Assembly (NCBI GenBank): GCA_012845835.1
Contig: JABAKD010000009.1
Coordinates: 1,324-65,323 of the forward strand
DNA: 64,000 nt
Reading direction: 5' to 3'
Source: Undaria pinnatifida
Lineage: Eukaryota > Sar > Phaeophyceae > Laminariales > Alariaceae
The position numbers and the translations under genes are program-made. Numbering within the stretch: position 1 is the stretch's first letter; every line of letters starts with the position of its first letter. Below the pieces are notes generated by a model. That model did no database searches, was not told the origin of the DNA, and worked only from the letters and a program-made list of their open reading frames with translations. This document shows positions 1 to 11,534 of the stretch, piece after piece.

Positions 1-60
1 GCACCTGTGGAGGAGCAACGGGCGTCGCAAGTGATCTCGGCCCAAAAAAACGCGAGGATC

Positions 61-470
61 TCATTCCTTAGCTCGACTTAACGTGGGTTCTGCAGCACCA
101 TGAACATCGATTTTATTTTCAATCCCTCCGACGGTATAGCGCAGATGGGTGCCGTTCCCAAATATATCGATCATCCCTTTGTGGATCGCGAGTATATCTT
201 GGAAGATAATATGCTCCACCAACCCGTTCCCATACCATACACGGCTTAGTGTATATAAACGAGGGAATACGTATGCATGGCTTACGGTATGATTAGACTT
301 GTTCCGGTCATTCAGGTGTACACATTCTTGTGCCATACTTAAATGTTCAGCATGCGTCATAATATCCCTATCATGTCTAAAGCTTGCTTTGGCAGCTTGT
401 CCGATCCACTCGTGCAAGTACCTGGTCTTACTAGAGGTATAATATTTTTGTGTCGTGACTCATACCTTTT
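61..470 (-). CDS. Unrecognised open reading frame, possible exon
   Basis: The minus strand stays open from about 470 down to a TGA at 61-63, giving roughly 135 codons. The composition looks like an ordinary soluble protein: mixed hydrophobic and charged residues, many histidines and no low-complexity runs. It ends in a segment rich in A, E, S, R and K. No ATG lies at its upstream end, and a TGA limits it there, so it would be an internal or last exon rather than a complete gene. I recognise no domain and assign no function. It lies on the same strand as the frame at 755-1081 and could be a later exon of the same gene; this is inference only. A chance frame of this length is possible. Confidence 0.3.
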
Positions 471-754
471 CTTGTGCCGCTGTCACAAAGTATAGATCCA
501 AACCGTTTTTAACGGCCCACACTCGGTTGTGAGAGTTAGAGTATATACATCAGAGTATTAACCTGGAGCCTCGGCAACAACGAAAAAATACATAAGATAT
601 GCTAATGTACCATCTTCATGCTGCAATGGTTTTTTTTTTCTGCGTATAATCTGACCATGGGGCTGGTTACTTTCGAATTTGCCTTAAACCAGATTGGAAT
701 GAGATACGGATCTACTCAAGTAAAGCACCACCGAAAAAGACGGAAGCGACTTTA

Positions 755-1081
755 CTACAGCACGCGTTTATGGTTCCGGTTTACTTCTGTGGCTTGAAGT
801 CTGGCGTCAACGGAAACCCAGACCCTCAAGACTACGTTGTGTGTACCGTCATATAGGCATAGGTCATACTTACCTCCGTCATCTTGGGCGAAGTTGGCGT
901 GAAAGGAAGTAGTGCCTTTGACATGATTACTGCAGTTGGTTAAAGTGAATGTGGCACCTGGCAGGGGCGCGGAGGGCACGCTTACGAGATCTGGTGTGTA
1001 TTCAAGCGTACATGCTTCGGTAAGACAAAAGGCGTACAGTTTTTTGTTTTTATCCTCCGGCGGATGGGGAAAAATAAAGCT
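755..1081 (-). CDS. Unrecognised frame with Ig-like D-x-G-x-Y-x-C motif
   Basis: The minus-strand frame is open from a TAA at about 1082-1084 down to the stop at 755 and encodes about 108 residues. It contains several cysteines, a stretch reading LPGATFTLTNC and, about 25 residues later, DDGGKYDLCL. The second stretch resembles the D-x-G-x-Y-x-C corner of an immunoglobulin-like beta sandwich. This resemblance is by eye only. There is no ATG at the upstream edge, and a pyrimidine-rich run lies just upstream, so an exon with a 3' splice site is conceivable. No family is assigned. It may instead be a fragment of a host gene or an unknown element. Confidence 0.3.
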   Translation of the reverse strand, partial: SFIFPHPPEDKNKKLYAFCLTEACTLEYTPDLVSVPSAPLPGATFTLTNCSNHVKGTTSFHANFAQDDGGKYDLCLYDGTHNVVLRVWVSVDARLQATEVNRNHKRVL

Positions 1082-1084
1082 TTA

Positions 1085-4000
1085 GCTTACCACAACTCCA
1101 CGTGTTTTCATACGCGTCGTGTATCGATTTAACTCAGTTGCTTTCGCAGCCCAACGCTAGCTGGTGCACCCTTCGGGTCCCATTGTAGGTATAGCGTAAG
1201 CTGTCCCTATCAGTGGTCTTCGTTACAATCCCGGCGGCGCAAGATGCCGTTGTATACGGAGGCGTACACATTTTGTTTTCTAAAACTCTTCACCTCAGAA
1301 ACTCTTTATCTCCCATAAAACATAACCAAGCCAACCATCTTCAGCTAAATGGAAAAGAGCAAGCCCATACTTGTACCCTATGGGTTTATTGTAATCGTAT
1401 TTCTATGCCAACATGGCATCTGAAAAAGGTCGGGGTATAAGAAGGAAAAACAATGCTCACAAGTGCTACTTCTTTCGTAGCTCCCGTCTATTGGTATCTA
1501 TTATTACATTTTCTCTTCCAACTTAAACGAATCACACACTTAATATTTCCAGTCCAACAATATTGGCGTTGCGAAGATGCTTCACGTCGTGCTAGGAAGC
1601 TAATTTTTTTCTTTTGCCGCAATCGGTGGTTTCAAATTTTGGTCAGAAACAGTGGGCCGGCGTATGGTTCACATGCGTTGCAGGCCATTTGAGTGCACTT
1701 GTGATGGAGTCGGGTTCTTATTGGAAAACACTATATCAACAGCTTTTAGCAATGTTGGCGCAATGCTTGTGTAGCAAGGTCAACTTTCGAGGGTCAGCGG
1801 TGGTCTATCATTCCCATGCTAAGATTTGCGCTGGTGTTCGAGTACCCAGTGGGCTAATCGTCGGAAGATGGACGTGGACGGTTGTGTTTTGAGTGCCGTC
1901 GCCGTAATCGCGAGATTATATTAAAGCAAAATTCGACCAGCATTGAAAAAAAAGTAGGACACGTGCTGGGGAGGAGATGGAATAACACGCGTGCGATCAC
2001 GGCTTGTCTTCAAGACGGCAAAAAATGCGAAGTGCTTACAAAGTGCATCAAAATTGACGCACATCGACAACAATACACAATGCACTAAGCAGCGTAATGG
2101 AGGACTCTGGAACATGGGTAGAGACTATGCATCTTCATATGAAGACCGCCATAGATTATCCAAGCACTGACAATGAGTTTCACTGGATGTGCAACCTGGC
2201 CATCGAATAACATCGAAGCACTGATTATGAGGAACGGGATAACTATGATGAACGGTTCCACGGTGTCCTACTGCCGAATCAAAACCAAAACTGGCATTGG
2301 ACCGGTATTGGACACCTCCTCAGTTGAGTACGCTTTTCAACAATATTAGGATCTGTTTGACCTTTGTAAGCGTGCACCTCCATCGTAGTACAGATTACAA
2401 CCCTGTGATCATACACCGAGGCGCGGCTGCACACGCCTCCGGACCGAAAAATGCATGTGCAAAGGTGCAGGCGCACGAGCTGTTTAATGATATGACCTTC
2501 GCATGAGGATCTACATCACCCCACCCAGTACCTTATTTGGATTCAAATGAACATACGACCTGATGGACAGTTCTATAGGCTAGAAGGTATACGACACCTC
2601 ACAGTTCCAGCCATTAGCCACCTTTCGACCATTTCCGACCAAGATACCAACTAGTTCAATCATAGCGCTATCATCGTAGCACCCCGTCCGTGTTCCAAGG
2701 CGGAAATACCCGTATAGCGTGTCAACTACCGAAAACATGAACGGTTACCACAGGATATCGAAATTTAGAATTTCGAAAGAGTTTAGCTGGGACAAGTAGC
2801 GGATGCACGCTTTGGGACCGAAGACTTATGACGGGTTGAGCTGCCCGAGTGTGGAACAAGCATCGCGGTGTAAGACTATTTCACAAGCCGTTTTTGTGTT
2901 AAGACTAGCGCATGGAAAGGTTGGCGTTTGTTACACGAACGAATTTCTTCTAAATTCGGTCATGTTTCCGTTAAAATACTGGTCTCCTCATGCTAGGAGC
3001 CCAAAGTTATGCTGCATCGCTAGCGTGGGAAGATTCTTCTTGGGGCTTGTCACTCACGCTATACTTGGTTCTGTTGTCTGCGATCCCTCGGCGGTCGGTG
3101 TAATCGAAAAAAGGATGCCTTGACTTGTTCTAGAAAATCGGGGGGGGCGAGACACCACTTAAGAAACAGAAGTATTGACCCGGGGTTGGCTTCTTACTTG
3201 GTAACCGACGGCGCATACTACACTTAATTTCGGTATAATAACCGCTCCCGGGTTTGTTGATTGCCTTCAATCGCCAACCTAGCTTTCGTATTACTCTAAC
3301 TCTATTTTGACGTTTTTTACCATGCCCGCAAACCAAATTTTCGGTCTATGTAAGCGAAGCACAATACCACTGCTAACACCTCGGTATAAAATAATATGAT
3401 TCCGCCGAACATTTGCATAGACTGGACTCTTCACCTCCGTCAACCCCCGCTTAGTTTCCGAGGAATGACGTGTTCCCGTTGACGGTGACATCAGAGTCTA
3501 GATTGAGACTCAGAGCCCTTGCAAGCAGGAAACGGGCAATAAATACGAGGTTAAGAGACGCCTGGCACCATAATGAACAAGCGGTACTCAGAGTGTGCTA
3601 CTAAAAATACGGCGAAGATGCATCGCTCTTTTGCTGATGCGACTCGACACCCGAGGGAGATCTAAATCTCACTCGTGAAACATATACGGAGTAAACCAAA
3701 ATTGCGACCAAATGACTAGACCCCACCCATGATCTAGGTAGAAACCAGAGCACCTCTACCCTACCGTTAGTTGCATTTGTTGCATTTCTTATGACCATCT
3801 TATCGATTACCATCGCAGTAATCATTTCGCCCTCCCTTCCTAGTAGTAGCTTAGATCCGGAGTCACACAGCGGGCCCTCCTCCCCCCTGCCCGATACGTT
3901 ACGTGCCTTCACTTTTTCCTCTAGATGAATTCAGCATTTTTTTCCCTCCTCGACACGCGTCGAACTGTACCAGCATGTGTCCTTTTCAAAACGATGAAAA

Positions 4001-4845
4001 ATTTATGATCGAACAAAACAACACATACTCCACGTACCAAGCACGGAAGATGGCCTTGGATTGTATAGAGTAAATATTTACCGCGTATTCACCGTGTACA
4101 TATGGTGGGGGTAGCTCGGGCGGGCGATTAAGGACAGCCCATAAGGCATTCCGTGTAATAACCCCTCTGAAGCTGCGAGCATAGGCAATGGTGACTGGTC
4201 ATATGCTCTTGTGCGTTTCGATACGCGTTCGTAAACGAGGGCCATGCGTTTGATTGACGCGTTCGTCGGCAAGCTGCTGGGTGTCGGAACTCTCTTTTCA
4301 ATTAATTATACACGCGTTTGAGCGGGCGCAATACCTTTGAGTCAATTCCGAATTCACAGGGCGAACTACTGCAGTTGCAGTGGTCAACAATTGACGAGAC
4401 AGCATCACCAACTCGAGGCAGTCTGGGTCGCTGGGTTAGCGGGTGCGTCCGAAGTATGATATGCTGAGCTGAGCGCCACGTGTATAGCATGGCAATATTT
4501 GGGACTACTACTGTGTTCGACGGTGTTCTGATGACACAGAGATATAGTAATCAGTACCCACGATGGACACAACAACAAAGGTATTCGAATGAATTTACAA
4601 CAACATGCATTTTTGACATCATTTCCATGCACCCCCTAAGTTGACCTTTGATCCGATGGTGCTCTTCGTATTGTTTTCACAATGCATGGACCCAGCAAGG
4701 GTGCAATACACACATAATTGGGGGCAGGCAAGTTGTGAGATAGTACCTCACCTCGGTATTCTACCGCTGAGTTGTCCACAAAGACAGTATCGCTAGATAT
4801 GAATATATCAGACAACTCCCTGTATATAGCACCTAACAGTAAGCA
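1085..4845. other. Region without a supportable gene
   Basis: This stretch holds only short frames of up to about 130 codons that overlap on both strands and show no recognisable motif. The longest are at 2803-3123 (plus), 3601-3912 (minus) and 4636-5031 (minus), and the last runs into an LTR. I saw no tandem array, terminal repeat pair or RNA gene. It is probably intergenic or decayed repeat DNA. Confidence 0.5.
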
Positions 4846-4850
4846 AAGGG
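4846..4850. repeat. Target-site duplication AAGGG, left of copia-1
   Basis: AAGGG directly precedes the TG that opens the left LTR, and the same five bases directly follow the CA that closes the right LTR. A 5-bp duplication is the normal signature of copia integrase. Confidence 0.75.
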
Positions 4851-5261
4851 TGTTTTTTTTTCTGGCTCGCTGTGTGACGTGTACGAGGTAACCACGTGGC
4901 GTGCCCCGATGGAGTACGTAGGTAGAAGAGGGCAATATATATATTATAGCATGCACAGCACCCCACCAGTAGACCCTCAAAAACACCCAGAAGATCAGTA
5001 CCGCGTCGTAACGGCTCCGCATGTAAACCACAAAGGGGTGAGCCGTGCCTGTCGTCCTCTCTTATACACGGGCAGTATCATGCTATCAAAGACCGGACCG
5101 TATCTTATCATCACGTCTGCCTCTCGGGGAAGAAGCCTCATACACTGCCGAGTCATATACCATATATCGCGTCCACAGAGAATACGAAACCCCATACCAT
5201 ACGAAACGCTAAATATCCGCAGACCAGTATAAAATTATTGAGCAACCGCATACCACAAACA
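4851..5261 (-). repeat. Copia-1 3' LTR
   Basis: It begins TG and ends CA on the plus strand (TGTTTTTTTT...CCACAAACA). It aligns over its full 411 bp with 11119-11529, sharing blocks such as CTCGCTGTGT, CTCGGGGA and AGCAACCGCATACCACAA. It is the 3' copy because a purine run (TAGAGGGGG on the minus strand) sits just upstream of it in element orientation. Confidence 0.8.
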
Positions 5262-5270
5262 CCCCCTCTA
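5262..5270 (-). other. Copia-1 polypurine tract
   Basis: On the minus strand this reads TAGAGGGGG immediately before the LTR start TGTTTGTGG. That is the expected site of plus-strand primer formation in an LTR retrotransposon. Confidence 0.65.
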
Positions 5271-6948
5271 TTCTGTGCGCGATACGATAGGTCCCGAACA
5301 AGTTAACACAATTTGCAATGTAAAACGTCAATCACAAATAAATGCCATATGGATAACTGTCGAGCTAAAACTGCAGTCTTAAATGCCAATTTTGTTACCA
5401 GGAAATCCTACGCTTAGGCTATCACCTAACTCAAGCTTATGCAATGAAACGTCATTACAACCGATATCCTCTTCACTCACTGTCGAGCTTGTCCACCCAA
5501 TTGAGTGAATGTTGATGCAAGCTAATGATTGCCCAGGTGAAACGGAAATCTGAATGCCAAAATGTCTGAATCTCAGGTTCAGCATAAATCCCATATTAAA
5601 ACGGACAATATTTACGGGGAGGGGAAATTCCAATAAGCAAGAATATGTTGGGAAAACCTTCAAACAAATCATTAACAGCGTCTTCACATAAAATCCCATC
5701 GCCCAATAACATTGGCCCCCTAGTTTGTACTGTGTAGGAAAGAGCAAACAACAACACGTTTCCGACAACAAATAAGTATATCTAAACACTAATCGAGTCG
5801 AACTCTAGCAGCCCCCCTGAAAGACACTCCCCATCATAGAATGCAAACGCAATCAGCAAAACGCCTCCGAATGCGACGTTTTGTGACAGAACCAGCATGT
5901 TACCATGCTCAGGCACGTTGCAAATCACACACTCCCCACTGGCCACACTCCATTTCCATTGACGAGAGCGTAACGCATGTCTGCATCCAAGAGAAACACT
6001 ATGAACAAGTCATCGGCACACACCATCACATCTCCTCTAGACTACAGGTAGGTGTAGACCTCCGACAACTAGCCTTGTGCGCATTGTTTGCATCCAAGTA
6101 GATAACTCCAAATTGAACACCAATAGTCTAGTCTTATCCTTCTGAAATATAATAGCGTTAATGAACCAAAGCATATCTGGACAAAATTACAAATCACCTA
6201 TCGCTCTAGTCATGACTCCGTATACAGGCGCTAGTAGTATTGGCCAATCAATGATAGACACCTCACCGCACGTTTGAAATATGGGCGTATAATCTCGCAC
6301 GCCGTGTCGGCAAACATACAACTTTGCAGTAAGGTCAGCCACCCTTGAACTCGCGTTAAATCACATATCAGTTAGCAAGCGGGAGAATCGGGACGCTCCT
6401 GCCATTAGAGCGGGTCATATCCTCCCTAGCAGCCTATCGCACACTCATCGTACTATCGGTTGCCATGAACCTCACGAATTCAGTGGTTGCTGTGCACGTT
6501 GAGTATTAGTGAAATACCCTCCTGCTCGGCGAACAGCATCCAACTAGCTTGCGCCTATCTCTAACGCATCCCTTGATCCGAAAGGCAAAAGTCCATACGA
6601 CTGACGATGGAAAACCTATTGCCCGCAAAATCCCCCCCTGCTATTGATAGGTGCTCACCACGAGTGTATGTGCAAAAGGTAACAACCTATTCCATCTGAA
6701 TTTAAAACTACTATGGATACTAGTGATTTCGGTTCCACTTTTCGTTGTGCATTCTTAACCAATAGCCAAGGTGAACAGCAAGTTCGTCGAGACCGCCGGC
6801 ATATCTTTTTGGCGTGTTCACTTTACTCGACGCAAGAGTACATGCCAATACTTTCTCCAATTCACAAAAATGTCTTCTCCGTTTAAATCACCCAACACCC
6901 CTGCACCCCCATACCAATCTATTCAATACATGAAGATATATCTTCAAA
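5271..6948 (-). other. Copia-1 3' internal region after RNase H
   Basis: About 1.7 kb separates the RNase H relic from the 3' LTR, which is long for a copia element. It holds one minus-strand frame of 136 codons (5379-5789) with hydrophobic patches in its first half; I recognise no domain. The rest shows only short overlapping frames. It may be a long untranslated region, a decayed extra ORF or an old insertion. Confidence 0.4.
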
Positions 6949-7675
6949 TTATTCACAAAGTTGCGGTGAAGTTGAAACGCCAGGCTTGGTGAGAAATTCA
7001 GCATGCTGCAATGTTGACGGTACGCGGACCATTCTCGAACTCCCCGCTAGCAACACGTGCCCGAAGAAGTGATGGCGGATACCTATTTGCTTGCTGTTGG
7101 GAGTGGTCACAGGGTTTTTCGATAAGTGTATCGCCCCTTCATTTTCTTCCTTAACCGTGGTACACCCAACGTCGCGGTCCGGGAAAAACAATATCAAGAG
7201 ATACCGCATGACAATCGTCTTGCGAAAACCCGTGGCCATAGCCACATACTCTGCCTCCGTAGACGAAAGCGTAATAGGTTTTAAAGTAGAACGATACGCG
7301 AACACCAGCGCAAATGATAAATCCGCACGAGATCGACCTTCGATCGTTGGCGTCGTTCACACAGCCCGCGTCCACGCACAACTCCACCGTAACTCCGTTA
7401 CCCAGGCCCCGCTGAAACGTAATACCGTAAGTACTACTCGACTTGATGTACAGTACGATGTGCTCCGCTGCCAGCCAATGCAACAACTTTGGCGCCGCAT
7501 AGTATCTTGCCATCGCTCTAACCGCGTTACAGATGCCGGGCGCGTCTGGATCGCCAGACACATCAAATGCCCTACCAATGACCGGAAGGCTCATCGACGT
7601 CTGGTTTATCGTGGTTAAACAGCTCAAGCATTTCGTCAACCACCGCAGCGATGCTCTTGCCACGAGTGACATCAA
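6949..7675 (-). pseudogene. Copia-1 end of reverse transcriptase and RNase H, frameshifted
   Basis: Two minus-strand frames overlap here. The upstream one (7151-7675) carries the RT thumb/connection block: a degraded RPDIANAVRAVARY-type motif, then HW-A, then YGITFQRG and D-RRS-S-G. The downstream one (6949-7305) carries the RNase H block: SSTEAEYVAM, an ENEGAIHL-like active-site segment, IRHHFF and QHAEFLTK. The change of frame near 7.2-7.3 kb and the absence of any upstream YVDD palm show it is dead. The closest relative in the window is the corresponding part of copia-3 (58.0-58.6 kb). Confidence 0.8.
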
Positions 7676-7829
7676 ACGTCGCTACTGTACTTCCAGTGAA
7701 AACCTGCTGTGATGTTGTCAACGTCCCTGCAGCTCAGTCTCGAGAAAATCGGCAACCTTCGTACCAACGCAAACCCCCAGGTTGTTGATAGGAACGAACT
7801 GGTTCAGGTCCTCACACAACATGTCTTAC

Positions 7830-8560
7830 CTACACTTTAGCCCCACTGCTGGCGTGGTCGTTATCGGAGTTCTGGTATAAGCAGGGTATTCTCTTCCGCT
7901 CGGCCTTAGCCGCCAACTTGACCTTGTGCCGTCCCTGCATCATGCATAGCAGTACGGGTCCCCGGTAAGGCCTCTCGTGAAACTTCTCAAAAGAGCACAC
8001 CATGCCAGGCTTTTCATCCAACCGCGCCATGAGGTTGAGCGGGACGCACATCCACGTTCATTCTTCCGGCCATGTGCAATCGCAGCTGAGCGCCTTGGAC
8101 GGAAAATATATACCATCGAATATTGTCCGGAACTCCAAGACGGCGGGGTGACCCCCGTCGGCAAAATGAGCTAGCTTCCGCTCTACACGTGCGTTTCGCT
8201 TCGAGTCGTCGACAGAGGTGAACTCGCGGCGGATGTTGTTGTCGACCATCAGCCTTTGGAACTCGGTGTTAACGGTTTGGGAGGCGTTGTCAGTGCGAAG
8301 GCAATCCGGCTGCCCGTAGGTATTTCAGGCCACCAGAAAAGTGCGGAAACCAAGTGTGACGGTGGCCGGGCTGTTGTCCGGCAGAAATATAGACAAACCC
8401 GTGTTGTGGCGTCGTCGATGATCATTAAGCGTACCGTGCGCATCCTGTCGATGTCGGCAAAGGTCCTGCAAGGTCGGCGTACAGGCGCTGCATCCGTTCT
8501 CAGCACACGACGTGGACTTCGCGACGATTTTGTGGATCCCCTTCCACCCCGCGCCCCCGT
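7830..8560 (-). pseudogene. Copia-1 integrase relic
   Basis: Three minus-strand frames together show the copia integrase core. The first (about 8.25-8.5 kb) has a DIDRMRTVRLMIIDDATTR-like strand, equivalent to the first catalytic Asp region. The second (8058-8249) runs on from a RTD segment into FQRLMVDNNIRREFT, equivalent to the second Asp and the GI-REF block, and then a degraded N-x-ER. The third (7830-8051) has the C-terminal segment with F-ERP, K-E-KR-PCLYQNSDNDHAS. The last block is shared with copia-3 (YFLNAGDNHADCC), which places both in one subfamily. Frameshifts and stops separate the pieces. Confidence 0.7.
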
Positions 8561-8719
8561 CGCAATATCCGAAACGTCCCATCACCTTGATGCCCATTTG
8601 ACGAGCGGTCTCAGGTAGAACGGCATCGTGGGCGTGGCTAAGGAAACAGCGCATATCGTTCACCGCCGATCCATCTCTGCCTACCAACTGCCGCATCACG
8701 TGCAGGGGGTTTCTGGTGT

Positions 8720-9010
8720 CTTGATACTCAAGTGGCCACAGCGAAATTTCCTAACTTCTCGCTGCGGACTAACACGCGTCCATCGAGCATTTGCGCCCTT
8801 CGTGGTCGAGGGCAATGACGTTCTCCACTCGGATTGTTGAATGAGCTAAGTCGAAAAGCATCCCGGCCACAAACGCCACATTCCTCACGGTCACTGCTAC
8901 GTCCTCAGCACGTTGCATCATGACTCAACGCAACCACAAAACTCTACCTTAATCTTCTTTCCGTCACCAATGATCAAATACTTTTTGTCGGGGTGTAGGT
9001 GACTCTTGTT
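8720..9010 (-). pseudogene. Copia-1 protease C-terminal relic
   Basis: On the minus strand, a frame just below 9.01 kb reads KKYLIIGDGKKIKVE, the strand that follows the copia aspartic protease active site. After a shift comes VRNVAFVAGMLFDLAHS, matching the V-x-V-x-Y-V-P-G-L-x-F-N-L-x-S pattern at the end of copia proteases. The D-S/T-G active site itself is not visible and has presumably decayed. Confidence 0.5.
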
Positions 9011-9289
9011 GTAGAAGAGAGCAGAATCGCCAGTGCAATGGATTTAATCATCACTATCCGTAATCAAAATTTACTCCCAGGCCTTGTAGGCCTCACTAGA
9101 CCATCCCAAACAGAAAGAGCATGCCACTTGCCTATAGACATTAATGAGCGGCGGAGAGTGTGGGCCACTCGACCTGCTGTTTGCTGCTGGCCAGCGCTTG
9201 GCAGTCGATAGTCGAGGAAAGCGGTCCACGCTGGTAGGCTCCTGCATCGTCTGGCTCTGGCCACCCCGGCACTCCGCCTCCTGCACTCC

Positions 9290-9480
9290 ACCGCCCCCGT
9301 CCCATTGCTGCGCGCCTCCGGCCACATCGCCCCCGTCCCATTGCGCGCCTCCCGCACACCGCCCCCGTCCCATTGCTGCGCGCCTCCGCGCACACCGCCC
9401 CCGTCCCATTGCTGTGCGCCTCCGCCCACACCGTCCCCGTTCCCTCGCTGTGCGCCTTCTCCCCCACCGTCCCCGTCCTA
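9290..9480. repeat. About 30-bp tandem repeat inside copia-1
   Basis: Six or seven imperfect units contain CCCGTCCCATTGCTGCGCG and CCTCCGCxCACACCG. On the minus strand they translate to repeats rich in Gly, Ala, Arg and Thr in several frames. The array lies between the nucleocapsid and protease relics, so it arose inside the element. Confidence 0.8.
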
Positions 9481-9926
9481 TGGCTATGCGCCTCCCTGCA
9501 TTACTAAGCTACCTTGCTGCTGGGGCCAAGCCACCGGTGGCGGCGCGCAGCTGTAGTGCTTCTGGGAGGCCAAAGGGACATGCGATGAGGCGACGGCAAT
9601 GTTTGCATGAATATGGGTAGGTGCGGCAGCACGCCACTGGCTGGCGTGGTGAACGTGGGCTCCACACGTACCGCCTGTCCCTGCAAAAACGTTCGGTGCT
9701 CAGCGTATCCCGGACTTTTGCCGGGGGGCACCAAACCTGTCACACTTGTACACTTCCCTCATCGACGTTCCTGGAGGCGTCGGAGACTCCGGCTGATACC
9801 ACCCCCTCCCGTCGTTGCCAAACTATCCAGTGCTTCCTGGCCTCCACTGATGTTGGCGCTGCGGTTGCGGCTGCTGTGGATGTTGGTGGGGGTAACAACG
9901 GCCTCCATCCCCACGCTGCTGCTGTA

Positions 9927-10229
9927 TCACACCAAAATCATTTTTCTGCTGATGCGAGGGGCGCTAAACTGTTGCTGCTGCTGCTGCTGCAGATCGGCGC
10001 CTCGGTACTGCCGTTGCTGTTGCTCCTGCAGCCCGGCGTCTCTAAACTTCCGTTGCTGTTGCTGCTGCGGCCCGACGCTTCCATGCTCCTGTTGCTGTTG
10101 CCTATGCCGCCCGGCGCCTCCATACTGTCGCTGTCGCTGCTGAAAACCCCCACGGACGGCGCGGGCGTGAAGATCCGCCAACGGTGCTGCAACCGTTGAT
10201 ACGGCCGCCGCTAACATCCGATCCTCCAA
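9927..10229 (-). pseudogene. Copia-1 Gln-rich nucleocapsid region
   Basis: The minus strand encodes about 100 residues. They begin LEDRMLAAA, as expected just after the Gag dimerisation block, and continue as runs of 2-8 glutamines interrupted by short GA-R segments. The DNA counterpart is a degenerate (GCTGTT)n tract on the plus strand. No intact CCHC knuckle is present. Confidence 0.55.
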
Positions 10230-10268
10230 CGCCCTCGTCTTGCGGTTATCGTTGGAGGTACGGACGAT

Positions 10269-10751
10269 TTACCCCATCTCCAATCGCGTGATACCAGGGC
10301 GAAGTGAACTCGTACGCTGCTCCACGTCGAAAAACTCCTGCAGAAGACGACGGGTGAGTATGCAAACGACCTCGCGGTCCGACTTTCGGATACTCAATGC
10401 GAATAACACATTGAGCTTCCCCTCGGCACGCGAAAAAAATATCTTAAAGTCTTCATCCTCCTGCATTGGGATGTTCTCGAACTCGTTCTCCAAATGATCC
10501 ATCTCGGCATCACTCTGCGGCTGACACCAGGCCATCACAGCCTTCCACGCTCTCTCCACCGACCCAGCGGCATGCATTTGTTCCTCCACAGGCTGACCTG
10601 TCATGGCCTCCATCAGAAATTCCCATGCCGTTTGAAACGTTTCAACCCTCTGCTGTCCATGAAGACTTACGGATAAGTTGCGCTGCTCCATACCTCCTAA
10701 ACCTTCGACTGTCCGAATGGCGTTGCTCGTGGGCTTAAGCGCCCTGATCAA
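10269..10751 (-). pseudogene. Copia-1 gag (UBN2-like) fragment
   Basis: The 160-codon minus-strand frame matches the middle of a copia Gag. It has an A-W-FL-EAMTGQPVEEQMHAA block, then SVERAWKAV, then a DEDFKIFFSRAEGKLNVLFAL helix and an ILTRRLLQEFF segment. The same spacing is seen in the copia-3 Gag at 52.4-52.8 kb (QPVQEMIFAAGSPQEAWRVFE, then FYGRAKAIRMKL, then IARRMLPSF). The N-terminal part is scattered over other frames up to about 11.1 kb. It would encode the structural coat protein, but the frame is isolated and decayed. Confidence 0.7.
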
Positions 10752-11118
10752 ACCACGCGCCTTCAGGACAGTATGAAATCTGCTGGACTACAAATGCAGC
10801 TGGTCAATGTCCATTAAAATTGGGCAATCGCGTGCTTGTTTTGCGACAAGAGGAGCGAAGGGATCTGGTTTCAGTATCCTTGCTCCGGCACAGGCTGTCC
10901 AGTGCTAGCCTGCTGGATGGGGTACGCGCTACTCCTACCGGTAACCTCCTGAAGCCCTGCCTAAAAGCCAGTCCCTAACGCTCTCTACGTTCTCAACGCT
11001 GGTTTTCGCTCAGACAACTTCATTGGCATTTGCGCAAGCTGCTGGCGAAGCAGATCATTTTCCTCGTTGATAAGAACACCCCTTCAGCGGGATCCCGGCC
11101 AGAAAACAACGATTATCG

Positions 11119-11529
11119 TATTTCTTTATAAAACTCGCTGTGTAACGTGTACTAAGAAACCACATGGCGTGCCCAGATGGAGTAAGTAAAGGAGAGCACA
11201 ATATCTATTACAGAATGCGCTGGACCGTCCCTGTCGCAGACTCTCAAATACAAACAGAGGAAGCTTGGTACCTTGTCGTCAAAGGCTCCGCATATAAACC
11301 ACACGGGGGTGAGCCGTCCCGGTCACGCTCCGCCCTCTCATATACATGAGCAGTGTCTTGTCATCACGGCCCGGGCCGTATCTTATGATCACGACGGCCT
11401 CTCGGGGAGGAAGCCTTAAACACTGCTGAGGCAAATACCATATAACGCCTCAACAAATAATACGAAACCCCACAATAAACGAGAGCCAAATATCCGCAGG
11501 CCAGTATCGAGCAACCGCATACCACAACA
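11119..11529 (-). repeat. Copia-1 5' LTR
   Basis: This is the 411-bp partner of 4851-5261. It ends CCACAACA on the plus strand. The other terminus has decayed from TG to TA. It is followed directly by the AAGGG duplication. Confidence 0.8.
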
Positions 11530-11534
11530 AAGGG
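11530..11534. repeat. Target-site duplication AAGGG, right of copia-1
   Basis: This is an exact match to 4846-4850, flanking the two LTR outer ends. Confidence 0.75.

Larger units (their letters stand above)
4851..11529 (-). mobile_element. Copia-1: old, complete, inactive Ty1/copia retrotransposon
   Basis: Two diverged 411-bp direct repeats at 4851-5261 and 11119-11529 bracket a minus-strand interior. Read on that strand, the order is gag (about 10.75-10.27 kb), a Gln-rich nucleocapsid region, a protease relic (about 9.0-8.7 kb), integrase (about 8.56-7.83 kb) and RNase H (about 7.68-6.95 kb). Protease before integrase before RT/RNase H is the diagnostic copia order. A 5-bp duplication AAGGG flanks the whole unit. 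The reverse-transcriptase palm is missing: only about 150 bp separate the integrase tail from the end of RT, where some 900 bp would be expected. Every frame is broken. The LTRs look only about three-quarters identical by eye, so the insertion is old. Confidence 0.85.

Noticed and set aside
9064-9620. Overlapping 110-158-codon frames on both strands near 9.1-9.6 kb
   Set aside because: They are products of the 30-bp tandem repeat inside copia-1.
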